Assembly (NCBI RefSeq): GCF_024721305.1
Contig: NZ_JAMXOD010000015.1
Span: 27,245 to 91,244, forward strand
From: Aequitasia blattaphilus
Lineage (GTDB): Bacteria > Bacillota > Clostridia > Lachnospirales > Lachnospiraceae
Reading direction: 5' to 3'
DNA length: 64,000 bases
Below the pieces are notes generated by a model, which worked only from the letters and a program-made list of their open reading frames with translations, was not told the origin of the DNA and searched no databases. Position numbers and translations under genes: made by a program. Positions within the stretch are counted from its first letter, which is position 1. The number at the start of each line of letters is the position of its first letter. This document shows, in pieces, positions 9,418 to 17,163 of this stretch.

Positions 9418-11340
9418 ATGAATCATATTATTGTAGGGACAGCCGGTCATATTGATCATGGAAAAACATCTTTAATAAAAGCGTTAACAGGTAACAACAC
9501 AGATCGGTGGGAAGAAGAAAAGCGAAGAGGAATTACCATAGACTTAGGCTTTACATATTTTGATCTTCCGAGTGGAAACCGAGTGGGGATTATTGATGTA
9601 CCGGGACACGAGAAGTTTGTCAATAATATGACTGCCGGAGTTGTAGGCATGGATGTCGTTCTCCTGGTAATTGCTGCAGATGAAGGGATTATGCCTCAGA
9701 CCAGAGAACATATGGATATTCTACATCTGTTGGGAATTAAAAAGTGTATTGTTGTTTTAAACAAGTGCGACTTAGTCGATGAAGAGTGGTTGGAGTTGGT
9801 AACAGAAGAAACTCGTGAGGAACTTAGCGGAAGCTTTTTGGAAAATGCACCGATTATTCCTCTTTCTTCGAAAACAGGCCAAGGAATTGAAACTTTGATT
9901 CAAACCCTAGATGAAATGACTGTCGAAGAAGAGCAGGAAAAGGAAATGGGAACAATTCCGAGATTGCCAATTGACCGGGTTTTTAGTTTGTCTGGATTTG
10001 GTACAGTGGTTACTGGAACGTTGATTTCAGGCAAGATTAAAAAAGAAGATAAATTAGAGATGTATCCTCTGAACAAGGAATGCAAAATCCGAAGCATCCA
10101 AGTTCATGGTGAGGATGTACCGGTTTGTTACGCTGGACAACGTGTTGCAATTAATCTTTCGAATGTTAAAAAGAGCGAGTTAAAAAGAGGAAATGTGTTA
10201 GCCGTTCCAAACAGCATGAGAAATACAGACCTTTTAGATGTGAAAATGGAAATCTTGCCCTCATCACTCCGGATTTTAACCAATGGAATGCGTCTCCACC
10301 TATATACAGGAACCACAGAGGTGCTTTGCAGAGCAATTTTACTGGACAAAGAAAATATAGGACCGAAAGAAGAAGGGTATGTGCAGCTAAGATTGGATGA
10401 AGAAATTGCACTTCGAAAAGGAGACCCCTTTATTGTTCGTTTTTATTCTCCTATGGAGACAATAGGTGGTGGGGTGGTTTTAGACCCAAACCCAAAGATT
10501 AAAAAACGTTTTCGGGAAGAGGTAATTGAGGAGTTGCGTCAAAAGGAAAAAGGCTCTTCGAAGGACGTCACTCTTCTTAGAATCAAGGAACACAAAGCAG
10601 AGATGATTAATACGGTCACTCTTGCTAAGCTTTCTGCAAGAAGCCTGGAAGAAATTGAAAAAGATATAGAAGAGCTCCAAAGAGAAGATGAAATTGTAGT
10701 ATTTGAAACAAGAAAAGAAAAGTATGTTTGGCCAAAAGAGGCCTATATTCATGCTTTAGAAAACCTGCAAAAATTGCTGAAAGAGTATGAGGAAAAACAT
10801 CCTTATCGATTTGGATTTAGTAAGGCTCAGTCCTATACTTCTATGTTTAAGGGCTTAAAGCAAGCTGCTTTCGATCAGTTTATTGAGAAGGCTGTGGAAG
10901 ACGGAGAAATGGAACGGAGAGGAGAATTTATACACACCGTTGGGTTTGCGCCGAAGAAAGATGATGTCTACGAGGGAGTACGAAAAAAAGTACTGTCTGA
11001 TTTCAAAAAGGCAGGCTATGATTTTCTGCGCTATAAGGAATTAGAACTGCCTGTTTCAGATATAGAAAAAAGAGATGATATATTTAATCTATTACTAGAG
11101 GAAAAAGAAGTGGTAAAGGTTAGTGAAGATATGTACACTTTAAAGACGTTAATGGATCAAGGGACAGAAATGGTGAAAAAGGAGCTGGCAAAGAATCCTG
11201 TTATTACCATATCTCAGGTGCGGGATATGTTCCATACCTCCAGAAAAAGTGCAAAACCAATCCTGGAGTATATGGATAGTATCAAGGTAACGAAAAAGAC
11301 CGGAGGGGAAAGCGAGAGGACAATCTATCATGAATCTTAA
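9418..11340 (+). CDS. selB: Selenocysteine-specific elongation factor SelB
   Basis: SelB delivers Sec-tRNA(Sec) to the ribosome at UGA codons and binds the SECIS hairpin. The 640-residue protein has the GTPase motifs GTAGHIDHGKTSL, DVPGHEKF and NKCDL, then EF-Tu-like beta-barrel domains, then about 250 residues of winged-helix repeats that bind mRNA. Its C-terminus overlaps the next gene by 11 bases. GGGGAGAG precedes the ATG. Confidence 0.96.
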   Translation: MNHIIVGTAGHIDHGKTSLIKALTGNNTDRWEEEKRRGITIDLGFTYFDLPSGNRVGIIDVPGHEKFVNNMTAGVVGMDVVLLVIAADEGIMPQTREHMDILHLLGIKKCIVVLNKCDLVDEEWLELVTEETREELSGSFLENAPIIPLSSKTGQGIETLIQTLDEMTVEEEQEKEMGTIPRLPIDRVFSLSGFGTVVTGTLISGKIKKEDKLEMYPLNKECKIRSIQVHGEDVPVCYAGQRVAINLSNVKKSELKRGNVLAVPNSMRNTDLLDVKMEILPSSLRILTNGMRLHLYTGTTEVLCRAILLDKENIGPKEEGYVQLRLDEEIALRKGDPFIVRFYSPMETIGGGVVLDPNPKIKKRFREEVIEELRQKEKGSSKDVTLLRIKEHKAEMINTVTLAKLSARSLEEIEKDIEELQREDEIVVFETRKEKYVWPKEAYIHALENLQKLLKEYEEKHPYRFGFSKAQSYTSMFKGLKQAAFDQFIEKAVEDGEMERRGEFIHTVGFAPKKDDVYEGVRKKVLSDFKKAGYDFLRYKELELPVSDIEKRDDIFNLLLEEKEVVKVSEDMYTLKTLMDQGTEMVKKELAKNPVITISQVRDMFHTSRKSAKPILEYMDSIKVTKKTGGESERTIYHES

Positions 11341-12235
11341 ACAGCTAGAGGCGTTTATATGTGTGGCAGAATTAGGAGGATACTCCAAAGCAGCCAAGAA
11401 AATGTACCTGACACAGCCAACGGTCAGTGCCCATATTTTCGCGTTGGAAAAGGAACTCAATGTCAGACTGTTTATAAGGAACACCAAAGAAGTTTATTTG
11501 ACAGACAACGGAAAAAGACTCTATAAATACGCCAAAGAAATGGTGGATATAGAGAAAGCGATTTACGAAGAGTTTCTGGAAAATGAAGAGGAGGAAAAAA
11601 ACGAGCTTTGTATTGCGGCTTCGACAATTCCAGCCCAGTATTTGTTACCCCAAATTCTTAGGAACTACCGGGTAAAATATCCGGATGAGCATATTCGAAT
11701 ACAGGAAACAGATTCTTCTCAAGTGGTTTCTAAAATTGTAAACCATGAGGTGGATCTTGGGTTCACAGGAACGAAGCTGGAAACAAAACACTGTAAGTAT
11801 ATTCCTTTTTACAAGGACGAATTGGTAATTGTAACGCCTCGCAACGAAAAATATTTAGACATTCAACAGAAAGAAGAAAGGCTTATAGATTGGATAAAAA
11901 AAGAGCCCTTCATCTTGCGCGAAGAAGGTTCCGGCACTCGAAAAGAGGCAAATAAGCAGCTTAAGAACATAGGAATTATTATGGATGAGCTGGAAGTGGT
12001 GGCGGTTATCGAAAATCAAGAAACAATAAAAAAATCCGTTATATCTGGATCTGGGATTTCTATTTTGTCTAAGCTGGCAGTTAGAGAAGAGGAAAAAAGA
12101 AAGGAGCTTTTGGTTTTTCCAATTCCAAAGGCTGGATCTGGCAGGGATATAAATTTAGTTTACAATAAAAACTATCCGATTGTAAAAAATGTACAACGAC
12201 TTATTAATATAGTAGAAGGAATGAGCTGGCTATAG
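11330..12235 (+). CDS. LysR-type regulator, selenium-metabolism-associated type
   Basis: The 301-residue protein has an N-terminal LysR helix-turn-helix (GGYSKAAKKMYLTQPTVSAH) and a periplasmic-binding-like effector domain (residues about 90-295). It overlaps the end of selB and lies directly before the NifS/YedE/TusA genes. In other Clostridia a LysR protein in this place is classed as selenium-metabolism-associated. It probably senses a selenium or sulfur metabolite and controls the downstream genes; both points are inference. Confidence 0.85.
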   Translation: MNLKQLEAFICVAELGGYSKAAKKMYLTQPTVSAHIFALEKELNVRLFIRNTKEVYLTDNGKRLYKYAKEMVDIEKAIYEEFLENEEEEKNELCIAASTIPAQYLLPQILRNYRVKYPDEHIRIQETDSSQVVSKIVNHEVDLGFTGTKLETKHCKYIPFYKDELVIVTPRNEKYLDIQQKEERLIDWIKKEPFILREEGSGTRKEANKQLKNIGIIMDELEVVAVIENQETIKKSVISGSGISILSKLAVREEEKRKELLVFPIPKAGSGRDINLVYNKNYPIVKNVQRLINIVEGMSWL

Positions 12236-12249
12236 ATGAAAACTATAGC
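12229..12249 (+). terminator. Weak hairpin after LysR gene
   Basis: GCTATAG (12229-12235, including the stop codon) pairs with CTATAGC (12243-12249), followed by a T-rich stretch TTCTTTTATT. It could partly terminate the sel operon transcript. Confidence 0.4.
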
Positions 12250-12258
12250 TGGCTTCTT

Positions 12259-12287
12259 TTATTGGATTATTCGATTGGCTTTATAAT
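12259..12287 (+). promoter_or_regulatory. Sigma-A-type promoter before the NifS-like gene
   Basis: TTATTG (12259-12264) and TATAAT (12282-12287) are separated by 17 bases, about 40 bases upstream of the NifS-like ATG. This suggests that the NifS/YedE/TusA/DUF3343 genes form a second transcript. Confidence 0.55.
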
Positions 12288-12327
12288 GTTCTAATGAGTA
12301 TACTGAAAATGACAGGGGGAAACACAT

Positions 12328-13464
12328 ATGATCTATTTTGATAATGCAGCAACTACGCTTTATAAGCCACAAGAGGTTATGGATGCGGTTCTGACTTCCA
12401 TGAAAAGTAGTGGAAATGCAGGACGGGGAGTGAACGAAGCATCTCTGAGTGCATCGAGAGTGATTTATCAGGCAAGAGAGGCTTTGTGTGATTTGTTTAA
12501 TGGAGAAGATCCCAGACAGATTGTGTTTACAATGAATTCGACTCATAGCTTAAATATGGCTATGAAAGGATTGTTACGGACAGGAGATCACGTGATTACT
12601 ACTGTTTTAGAACATAACAGTGTATTACGTCCCCTTTATGAATTGGAGCAAGAAGGAATTGAGCTGACGATTCTGCCATGTGATGCTTTGGGTCGAATTG
12701 AGTACGAGGAAATCCCAAAAGAAATTAAAAAGAACACGAAGGCAATTGTAACCACACATGGATCAAACTTGACTGGAAACCTGTTAGATATTCATAGAAT
12801 AGGAGGAATTGCCCGCGAATATGGAATTACGTATATTGTAGATGCATCTCAGACAGCAGGAGTGTATCCGATTGATGTAAAGGCATCCAATATTGACATT
12901 CTTTGTTTTACGGGACATAAAGGGCTTTTAGGTCCTCAGGGAACAGGAGGAATGTATGTCAGAGGTGGACTTCGACTGAAGCCTTTATTGAGTGGAGGAA
13001 CGGGAGTGCAGACATTCTCGAAAGAACAGCCGGCAGAAATGCCCACACATCTAGAGGCTGGAACATTAAATGGCCATGGGATTGCAGGGCTTTTGGCTGG
13101 AGTAGAATATATAAATAAAAAGGGGATGTCTCTCATTCGAGAAAAAGAAATGCTTCTTATGAAGAGGTTCTATGAAGGGATAAAGGAAATCGAAGGAATC
13201 ACCTTTTATGGGGACTATGATACGGAAATCCGCTGTCCAATTGTCACGTTCAATTATAAGGATTATGATTCAGGAGAAGTGGCAGATGAATTGTTGGAAC
13301 GGTATGGAGTTGTGCTTCGTGCCGGTGGCCATTGTGCCCCGCTTATGCATGAGTCTTTCGGAACGGTGGAACAAGGGGCATTGCGTTTTAGTTTTTCTCA
13401 TATGAATGAAATAGAAGAAGTGGATAAAGTGATACAAGGACTGAAAGAAATGACAACTGAATGA
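12328..13464 (+). CDS. NifS-like cysteine desulfurase / selenocysteine lyase family enzyme
   Basis: This 378-residue class-V aminotransferase shows the PLP-binding HGSNLTGN and DASQTAG regions, the Schiff-base lysine in FTGHKGLLGPQGTGG, and a C-terminal cysteine in GGHCAPLMHESF. Members remove sulfur from Cys or selenium from Sec to give a persulfide or perselenide. With YedE, TusA-like and DUF3343 genes downstream and selD upstream, a selenium-mobilising role is likely. Substrate preference for Sec over Cys cannot be read from sequence. Fourteen bases separate it from the YedE gene. Confidence 0.85.
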   Translation: MIYFDNAATTLYKPQEVMDAVLTSMKSSGNAGRGVNEASLSASRVIYQAREALCDLFNGEDPRQIVFTMNSTHSLNMAMKGLLRTGDHVITTVLEHNSVLRPLYELEQEGIELTILPCDALGRIEYEEIPKEIKKNTKAIVTTHGSNLTGNLLDIHRIGGIAREYGITYIVDASQTAGVYPIDVKASNIDILCFTGHKGLLGPQGTGGMYVRGGLRLKPLLSGGTGVQTFSKEQPAEMPTHLEAGTLNGHGIAGLLAGVEYINKKGMSLIREKEMLLMKRFYEGIKEIEGITFYGDYDTEIRCPIVTFNYKDYDSGEVADELLERYGVVLRAGGHCAPLMHESFGTVEQGALRFSFSHMNEIEEVDKVIQGLKEMTTE

Positions 13465-13478
13465 GGAGGTATTAACAA

Positions 13479-14573
13479 ATGAATTTTATGAATTCAAAAG
13501 GAAAATTATTGGGACTGGGAGCGATTTGCGGTGTGATAGCAGCAGCTTTGGCGTATTTTGGAAATCCAGCCAATATGGCATTTTGTATTGCGTGTTTTAT
13601 TAGGGATACAGCAGGGGCTTTAGGGCTTCATCAGGCAGAGGTGGTTCAATACGCACGACCTGAGACAATTGGACTCGTGATAGGAGCATTTTTAATTGCC
13701 ATCGGAACAAAAGAGTATAAATCCACAGGTGGTTCTTCACCGATGACAAGATTCGTTCTTGGGATTTGTATGATGGTTGGAGCGTTGATTTTTCTTGGCT
13801 GCCCCCTTCGGATGATTCTACGCATGTCCGCAGGAGACTTGAATGCATGGGTTGCTTTGATAGGATTTGTTCTTGGAATTGTTACAGGAGTTTTCTTCCT
13901 GAAAAAAGGATTCACTCTGGGAAGAGCATATGAAACACAGAAGATGAGTGGAAGTGTTATTTCAATCTTGGCTTTGGGGATTTTGATACTGGCAACTTTT
14001 ACAAGCTTATTAAAGGTAAGTCAGGCGGGACCTGGAAGTATGCACGCCCCAATTATTCTGTCATTAATAGGTGGATTACTGTTTGGCGCTATTGCACAGA
14101 AATCCAGAATGTGTTTTGCGGGAAGTATTCGTGATGTGGTAATGCTTAAGAATTTTGATTTGTTTTTTGGTGTATTAGGTTTATTCATCGTAATGCTTAT
14201 TTACAATGTTGTGATGGGCAAATTTACAATAGGATTTGATACACCTGGAATTATTGCACACTCGGATCATTTGTGGAATATACTTGGCATGTATATTGTA
14301 GGGTTTGCGGCAGTACTTCTGGGAGGGTGCCCATTAAGACAGCTAATCTTAGCGGGACAAGGTTCTTCGGATTCGGCTATAACGGTATTGGGAATGTTAA
14401 TTGGATCTGCAATCTGTCATAACTTTGGATTGGCATCCAGTGGAACGGCACTCAACCCGGAGACACAGGAAGTTGTAAAAGGTGCAGTTACTGCAAATGG
14501 AAAAGTGGCGGGCATTATTTGTATTGTGGTTTTATTTGTAATAGCCTTTACAAATAAGCGAAAGGAGGTATAA
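13479..14573 (+). CDS. yedE: YedE-family putative selenium transporter
   Basis: This 364-residue integral membrane protein has about ten helices and two copies of the YeeE/YedE signature around conserved cysteines: FLGCPLRM in the first half, and MCFAGSIRDV and LLGGCPLRQL in the second. Relatives transport thiosulfate or are assigned to selenium uptake when beside selD and yedF. It sits between the NifS-like and TusA-like genes. GAGGTATT precedes the ATG. Confidence 0.85.
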   Translation: MNFMNSKGKLLGLGAICGVIAAALAYFGNPANMAFCIACFIRDTAGALGLHQAEVVQYARPETIGLVIGAFLIAIGTKEYKSTGGSSPMTRFVLGICMMVGALIFLGCPLRMILRMSAGDLNAWVALIGFVLGIVTGVFFLKKGFTLGRAYETQKMSGSVISILALGILILATFTSLLKVSQAGPGSMHAPIILSLIGGLLFGAIAQKSRMCFAGSIRDVVMLKNFDLFFGVLGLFIVMLIYNVVMGKFTIGFDTPGIIAHSDHLWNILGMYIVGFAAVLLGGCPLRQLILAGQGSSDSAITVLGMLIGSAICHNFGLASSGTALNPETQEVVKGAVTANGKVAGIICIVVLFVIAFTNKRKEV

Positions 14574-14576
14574 TAG

Positions 14577-14777
14577 ATGAAAGAAGTAGATGCAAGAGGC
14601 TTGGGGTGTCCTGAACCAATACTTCTTACTGCCAAGGCTTTGAAAACCGAGAACCAGGTAAAGGTCCTGGTTGATGAGGTACATCAAAGGATGAACGTAG
14701 AGAAGTATGCCAAGGATCAAGGGAAGAAAACCAGCTTCACAGAAAAAAACGGATATTTTGAATTGATAATTGAGTAG
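14577..14777 (+). CDS. TusA/SirA-family sulfur (selenium) carrier
   Basis: This 66-residue single-domain protein begins VDARGLGCPEPIL, the TusA CPxP cysteine motif. TusA proteins carry a persulfide between desulfurases and acceptors. The gene lies three bases after the YedE gene and six bases before the DUF3343 gene, preceded by AAGGAGG. YedE with a linked TusA-like protein is a recurrent module. Confidence 0.88.
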   Translation: MKEVDARGLGCPEPILLTAKALKTENQVKVLVDEVHQRMNVEKYAKDQGKKTSFTEKNGYFELIIE

Positions 14778-14783
14778 GTAAGA

Positions 14784-15020
14784 ATGAGAAAAAAAGAGTT
14801 GAAACTTGTTGTGACATTTCATACAACTGCAGATGCTATGGCCATGGAAAAGGCGGCGAAGGACTTTGGTTTAAAAGGAAGAATTATTCCTGTTCCAAGA
14901 GTGATTTCCTCTGGATGTGGAATGTCCTGGACCTCTGATTTGTTGGAAAAAGAGCAAGTATTAGCGGTTATGGAAAAAGCAGGAATTGACGTGGAAGAAC
15001 TCCATGAAGTACTAATCTAA
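14784..15020 (+). CDS. DUF3343 protein, putative Se/S carrier
   Basis: The 78-residue protein has the DUF3343 pattern: a ferredoxin-like small domain with VTFHTTADAMAMEKAAK, PVPRVISSGCGMSW and a conserved Cys-Gly. The family is found with YedE and TusA-like genes and is proposed to act as a Se/S carrier; no biochemical proof is known to me. It is the last gene before a strong terminator. Confidence 0.8.
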   Translation: MRKKELKLVVTFHTTADAMAMEKAAKDFGLKGRIIPVPRVISSGCGMSWTSDLLEKEQVLAVMEKAGIDVEELHEVLI

Positions 15021-15050
15021 AAAAAAGAAGCTGTTGCCAGCTTCTTTTTT
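15021..15050. terminator. Bidirectional intrinsic terminator
   Basis: AAGAAGCTG pairs with CAGCTTCTT around loop TTGC, with an A-run before and a T-run after. It ends the selenium transcript on the plus strand and the TetR gene transcript on the minus strand. Confidence 0.9.
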
Positions 15051-15637
15051 TATACTCCGGTGATAAATGTATCTAATAGATGAGGGAGTAATCGATCACT
15101 GTATTCAGTTAATGAAAACTTTCCTTTGTAAAGGGAGTAATCATACAAAAGCGCCCGTTCAAACATAGCATAATAGTGCATGAGTTCTTCGGCACTGCTA
15201 GAATGGTGGAACTCCTTTTTTGACAATCCCTCCTCCATGATCTCGGTTACCCACCGAAAGTAAATTCGTTTTTGATCGGAAAGAGAACGTTTATCTTTTG
15301 TGATGAGTTGTGATGAGTAGAGATAGGCAAGCAGTTCGATATTTACACTTTTCTCTATCATATAAAACAACTCGTGATTTAGGAACAAAAGTTTATCATA
15401 AGCAGATAAATTTGGATCAATCACTTCACGTAGCTCTTCGTAATGCTGGTCAAACAAATAAGACAAAGAGTTTAGAAGGGACTCTTTCCCCTTGAAATAA
15501 TGATAGAAAGTGCCCTTGGAAGTTTTTGAGGCAGAGATAATTTCATCTACCGTGGTATTATCATAGCCATTTTTATAAAATAAATTCCATGCAGCCTTTA
15601 CAATTCTGCTTTTGGTTGACTGTCTTTTCCTGGGCAT
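15050..15637 (-). CDS. TetR/AcrR-family regulator
   Basis: The 195-residue protein has an N-terminal TetR helix-turn-helix (residues about 10-55: AWNLFYKNGYDNTTVDEI then SKGTFYHYFKGKESLL) and a variable helical ligand domain. It lies 18 bases downstream of the proline racemase gene on the same strand, so both may share one transcript. Its target and ligand are unknown; control of proline genes is a guess from position. Confidence 0.85.
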   Translation of the reverse strand: MPRKRQSTKSRIVKAAWNLFYKNGYDNTTVDEIISASKTSKGTFYHYFKGKESLLNSLSYLFDQHYEELREVIDPNLSAYDKLLFLNHELFYMIEKSVNIELLAYLYSSQLITKDKRSLSDQKRIYFRWVTEIMEEGLSKKEFHHSSSAEELMHYYAMFERALLYDYSLYKGKFSLTEYSDRLLPHLLDTFITGV

Positions 15638-15655
15638 TTTAATTATCCTTTCTTT

Positions 15656-16684
15656 TTATCCCACTACGAAGCCGTATTCCAAAGGATCGTCACCGTCGAT
15701 TACGTAAGTGGCTTCTCCTGTTACATAAGCACTTCCTGTAATTTGTGGAATCACTGCTTTAAAGTCTCCTACTGTAGTTTCTTCTAAAATAACACCTTTA
15801 AATTGTGAGCCGATGAAGCTTTCGTAGACAAAAGGCTCTCCAATACCGATTTCTCCTCTTGCATAGAGAGTAGCAAGCTTTGCACTGGTTCCAGTACCGC
15901 AAGGTGAGCGGTCTGCCATACGGTCTCCGAAGATAACGACATTTCGCTTGTCAGCACCTGGGGTATCAGTACTTGTGTAGATTTCACACAAATCCACTGA
16001 GGTAATATCAAGAGTAGGGTGTTTCATTTCTACTTCCTTGTTAACCTGTTCAATCATTTTCATGCCAAAGTCTGTCAATGCAGGGATATTTTTTGCATCG
16101 ATGGTCCATCCAAGCTTATCTGCATCTACCAATGCAAAAAAGCTTCCGCCAAAAGCGATATCATAAGTGATTTCTTTTCCGTCAATAATGGTTGTTAAGT
16201 TTTCCTTGTATAGGAAGGCGGGAACATTAGTAAGGGTAACGTTTAAGACTTTACCGTTCTTAACTTCTGCTTTTGTTTTAATAATTCCGGCAGGTGCTTC
16301 TAAAGTGACTTCTGTAAAAGGCTCTTTTGCCTCAACTAGCCCACTTTCAATGATTGCTGTAACAGATCCGATCGTTCCGTGTCCGCACATGTTTAAGTAT
16401 TCGCCAGTATCCATAAAGAATACAGCAAAATCTGCTTCCTTATTAATTGGCTCAGTTAAATATGCCCCAAACATATCGTGATGACCTCTTGGTTCAAACA
16501 TTAAAGCTTGACGATATTTGTCATAGTTTTTGGCCAAGTAATGTTTTTTCTCGATTGGAGTGTTCCCAATTAATTCGGGAAAACCGGAAGTAATAATTCT
16601 GGTGAATTCACCAACTGTGTGAGTGTCGATAGCCTTAAAGCTAGCTTCGTACTTGTCAAGGTTTAATTTGGGATTGATTTCCAT
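15656..16684 (-). CDS. prdF: Proline racemase
   Basis: The enzyme interconverts L- and D-proline, giving the substrate of D-proline reductase. The 342-residue protein has both catalytic cysteines of the family: Cys100 in MCGHGTIG and Cys262 in DRSPCGTGTSAK. 4-Hydroxyproline epimerases share this fold, but the position opposite tRNA-Sec and prdC favours the racemase. GGAGGTATT precedes the ATG. Transcription probably starts about 170 bases upstream, leaving a long structured leader. Confidence 0.92.
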   Translation of the reverse strand: MEINPKLNLDKYEASFKAIDTHTVGEFTRIITSGFPELIGNTPIEKKHYLAKNYDKYRQALMFEPRGHHDMFGAYLTEPINKEADFAVFFMDTGEYLNMCGHGTIGSVTAIIESGLVEAKEPFTEVTLEAPAGIIKTKAEVKNGKVLNVTLTNVPAFLYKENLTTIIDGKEITYDIAFGGSFFALVDADKLGWTIDAKNIPALTDFGMKMIEQVNKEVEMKHPTLDITSVDLCEIYTSTDTPGADKRNVVIFGDRMADRSPCGTGTSAKLATLYARGEIGIGEPFVYESFIGSQFKGVILEETTVGDFKAVIPQITGSAYVTGEATYVIDGDDPLEYGFVVG

Positions 16685-16857
16685 GTGACAATACCTCCTT
16701 CAATGAAATTAAGATTTCTCTATAGAAAAAATCTATAGATTGATTTGTTTCGAAGAGATTAACCTCTAAAATCCCCTCATGATTCTCTCGGAACCCAGCC
16801 CTTTCTCGTCAGAAAATTAACGAATAGACCGCAGTCTAGGACGTAGTTCACTTTTAT
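16685..16857 (-). promoter_or_regulatory. Long structured 5' leader of the proline racemase gene (riboswitch candidate)
   Basis: Between the predicted start (about 16857) and the ATG lie some 170 untranslated bases. Read on the minus strand they hold several hairpins in order: TAGAC-TGCG-GTCTA, TCGT...ACGA, an unpaired CTGGGTTCCGAGAGAATC segment, AGAG...CTCT, and TCTATAG-ATTTTTT-CTATAGA near the ribosome-binding site. The arrangement resembles a metabolite- or protein-binding leader. I do not recognise it as a named class. Confidence 0.5.
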
Positions 16858-16863
16858 GGTTTT

Positions 16864-16892
16864 ATTATCCTTCAAAAACGACGGAATGTCAA
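16864..16892 (-). promoter_or_regulatory. Promoter of the proline racemase leader
   Basis: On the minus strand TTGACA (16892-16887) and GATAAT (16869-16864) are separated by exactly 17 bases. This is one of the strongest sigma-A matches in the window. Confidence 0.75.
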
Positions 16893-16927
16893 CGTTTTTT
16901 CACAATTATAAAATAAGTATAATATGG

Positions 16928-16956
16928 TTGAAAAAAGAAATAAAGTATGCTATGTT
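16928..16956 (+). promoter_or_regulatory. Promoter of tRNA-Sec
   Basis: TTGAAA (16928-16933) and TATGTT (16951-16956) with a 17-base spacer end about 22 bases before the tRNA 5' end. Some transcripts may continue into prdC, since no clear terminator follows the tRNA. Confidence 0.55.
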
Positions 16957-16978
16957 AAAAGTGCGAAAGCAACATAGC

Positions 16979-17078
16979 GAGGGGGTAGATGGGTGACTGG
17001 TGTGCCTCCTAGTCTTCAAAACTAGTGTGGGGCGTTAGGAGCGTCCCGGGTGGGTTCGATTCCCACATGCCCTCGCCA
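16979..17078 (+). tRNA. selC: tRNA-Sec (anticodon TCA)
   Basis: The anticodon stem-loop CTAGT-CTTCAAA-ACTAG (17009-17025) shows UCA at 17016-17018. A long variable arm (GGGGCG/CGTCCC), a TTCGAT T-loop with TGGG/CCCA stem, and an encoded CCA end at 17076-17078 complete it. The roughly 100-base length and eight-pair acceptor stem (one mismatch) are typical of bacterial tRNA-Sec. It lies directly upstream of the selenium-dependent proline reductase genes. Confidence 0.93.
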
Positions 17079-17163
17079 AAAAAAGAAGTGAAATTAATAA
17101 CAAATATATATAGGGGTTTTCTATAAATGATTCATATAAATTATTAAGAAAAGGAGAAGGGTT

